Of a stretch of 6,160 nt of DNA, positions 5,894-6,160 are shown piece by piece (the first letter of the stretch is position 1; every line of letters starts with the position of its first letter). Location: positions 1-6,160 of the forward strand of contig CALXSO010000064.1 in assembly GCA_944391155.1 (NCBI GenBank), written 5' to 3'. Source of the stretch: an uncultured Clostridia bacterium. GTDB taxonomy: Bacteria; Bacillota; Clostridia; TANB77; CAG-508. The translations under genes and the position numbers were made by a program. The notes under the pieces were generated by a model. The model saw only the letters and a program-made list of their open reading frames with translations. It ran no database searches and was not told the DNA's origin.

Positions 5894-5926
5894 AAAAAGG
5901 AATTGACAAAATTTCAATTCCTTTTT
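5894..5926. terminator. Bidirectional rho-independent terminator
   Basis: A perfect 13-bp stem, AAAAAGGAATTGA (5894-5906) with TCAATTCCTTTTT (5914-5926), has a 7-nt loop. The T run on one side and the A run on the other provide a U-tract in both directions. It lies between two convergent genes: the Cys-rich gene on the + strand and the acyl-CoA synthetase on the - strand, whose stop is 21 nt away. It probably serves both. Confidence 0.85.
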
Positions 5927-5947
5927 ATTCATAATAACAAATATATT

Positions 5948-6160
5948 CTAATTTTTTTCATTAAATTTCATATTAGTACCATATCTTTTAATTTTTTGAG
6001 TTGTTGTTTTTTCAAATTCTTTATCTCGTATAATAAAATTTTTTATATGTTTATAATTTGGTAGTTTGCTATTTACACTTGCAACTACATCAGCAATCAA
6101 TTTTTTTATTTCAGTTTTAGTAGGAACAGAACCTTTAAGATATTCTGTTATAGCTTCAAT
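5948..6160 (-). CDS. Long-chain acyl-CoA synthetase (AMP-forming), C-terminal 70 residues only
   Basis: The - strand reads openly from the window edge to TAG at 5948-5950 and gives the last 70 residues of a longer protein whose start is outside. The end is typical of the C-terminal subdomain of ANL-superfamily adenylating enzymes: VNSKLPNYKHIKNFIIRD, then FEKTTTQKIKRY. TTTQKIKR lines up with the A10 motif (T-x-S-G-K-I-x-R), so the Lys of QKI should be the conserved lysine that helps form the acyl-adenylate. The combination of LPxYK and FEKTTTxKIKR fits the long-chain fatty acid-CoA ligase type (COG1022), which activates fatty acids with ATP and CoA for lipid metabolism. The adenylation domain cannot be checked, so a more exact substrate is not supported. 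It is convergent with the Cys-rich gene and ends at a shared terminator. Confidence 0.85.
   Translation of the reverse strand: MEAITEYLKGSVPTKTEIKKLIADVVASVNSKLPNYKHIKNFIIRDKEFEKTTTQKIKRYGTNMKFNEKN

Overview
The window looks like a chromosomal segment from a low-GC, Gram-positive, probably spore-forming member of the Clostridia, perhaps an uncultured gut lineage. The reasons are the very AT-rich, A-biased coding strand, strong AGGAG-type Shine-Dalgarno sites, a tRNA gene with encoded CCA, and a tiny Cys/Gly-rich protein of the kind found in clostridial spore formers. A TGA stop ends the deacetylase gene and Trp is written TGG, so the standard bacterial code (11) applies. The species cannot be named from this sequence.

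Layout. Positions 1-318 hold the end of what looks like an upstream terminator, a 145-nt two-tier palindrome (79-223) and a good sigma-A-type promoter (255-283). Next comes a tight three-gene operon on the + strand, with gaps of 24 and 27 nt. It encodes a membrane-anchored DUF5050-like beta-propeller protein (319-1455), a membrane-anchored NodB-family polysaccharide deacetylase with all catalytic motifs (1480-2379), and an unrecognised 800-residue, Lys/Glu-rich, coiled-coil protein with a TTG start (2407-4809). Two more palindromes related to the first (4835-4965 and 4958-5121) follow directly. Then come tRNA-Leu(CAA) (5204-5290) with a 23-bp terminator hairpin, a small frameshifted gene on the - strand (5347-5591), a 38-residue Cys-rich protein on the + strand (5659-5775) behind a sigma-K-like promoter, a bidirectional terminator (5894-5926), and the C-terminal end of a - strand acyl-CoA synthetase that runs off the window (5948-6160).

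How it fits together. The operon pairs two predicted surface-facing, membrane-tethered proteins with a large cytosolic-looking protein, which suggests an envelope or cell-wall function; the role of the third protein is unknown. The most unusual structure is the three-copy palindrome family around the operon. Each copy has a 26-31 bp (or longer, interrupted) inner hairpin with a TTGAYATATAA core, enclosed by an independent 9-12 bp outer stem. Arm differences between copies are compensated on the opposite arm, so pairing itself appears to be maintained.
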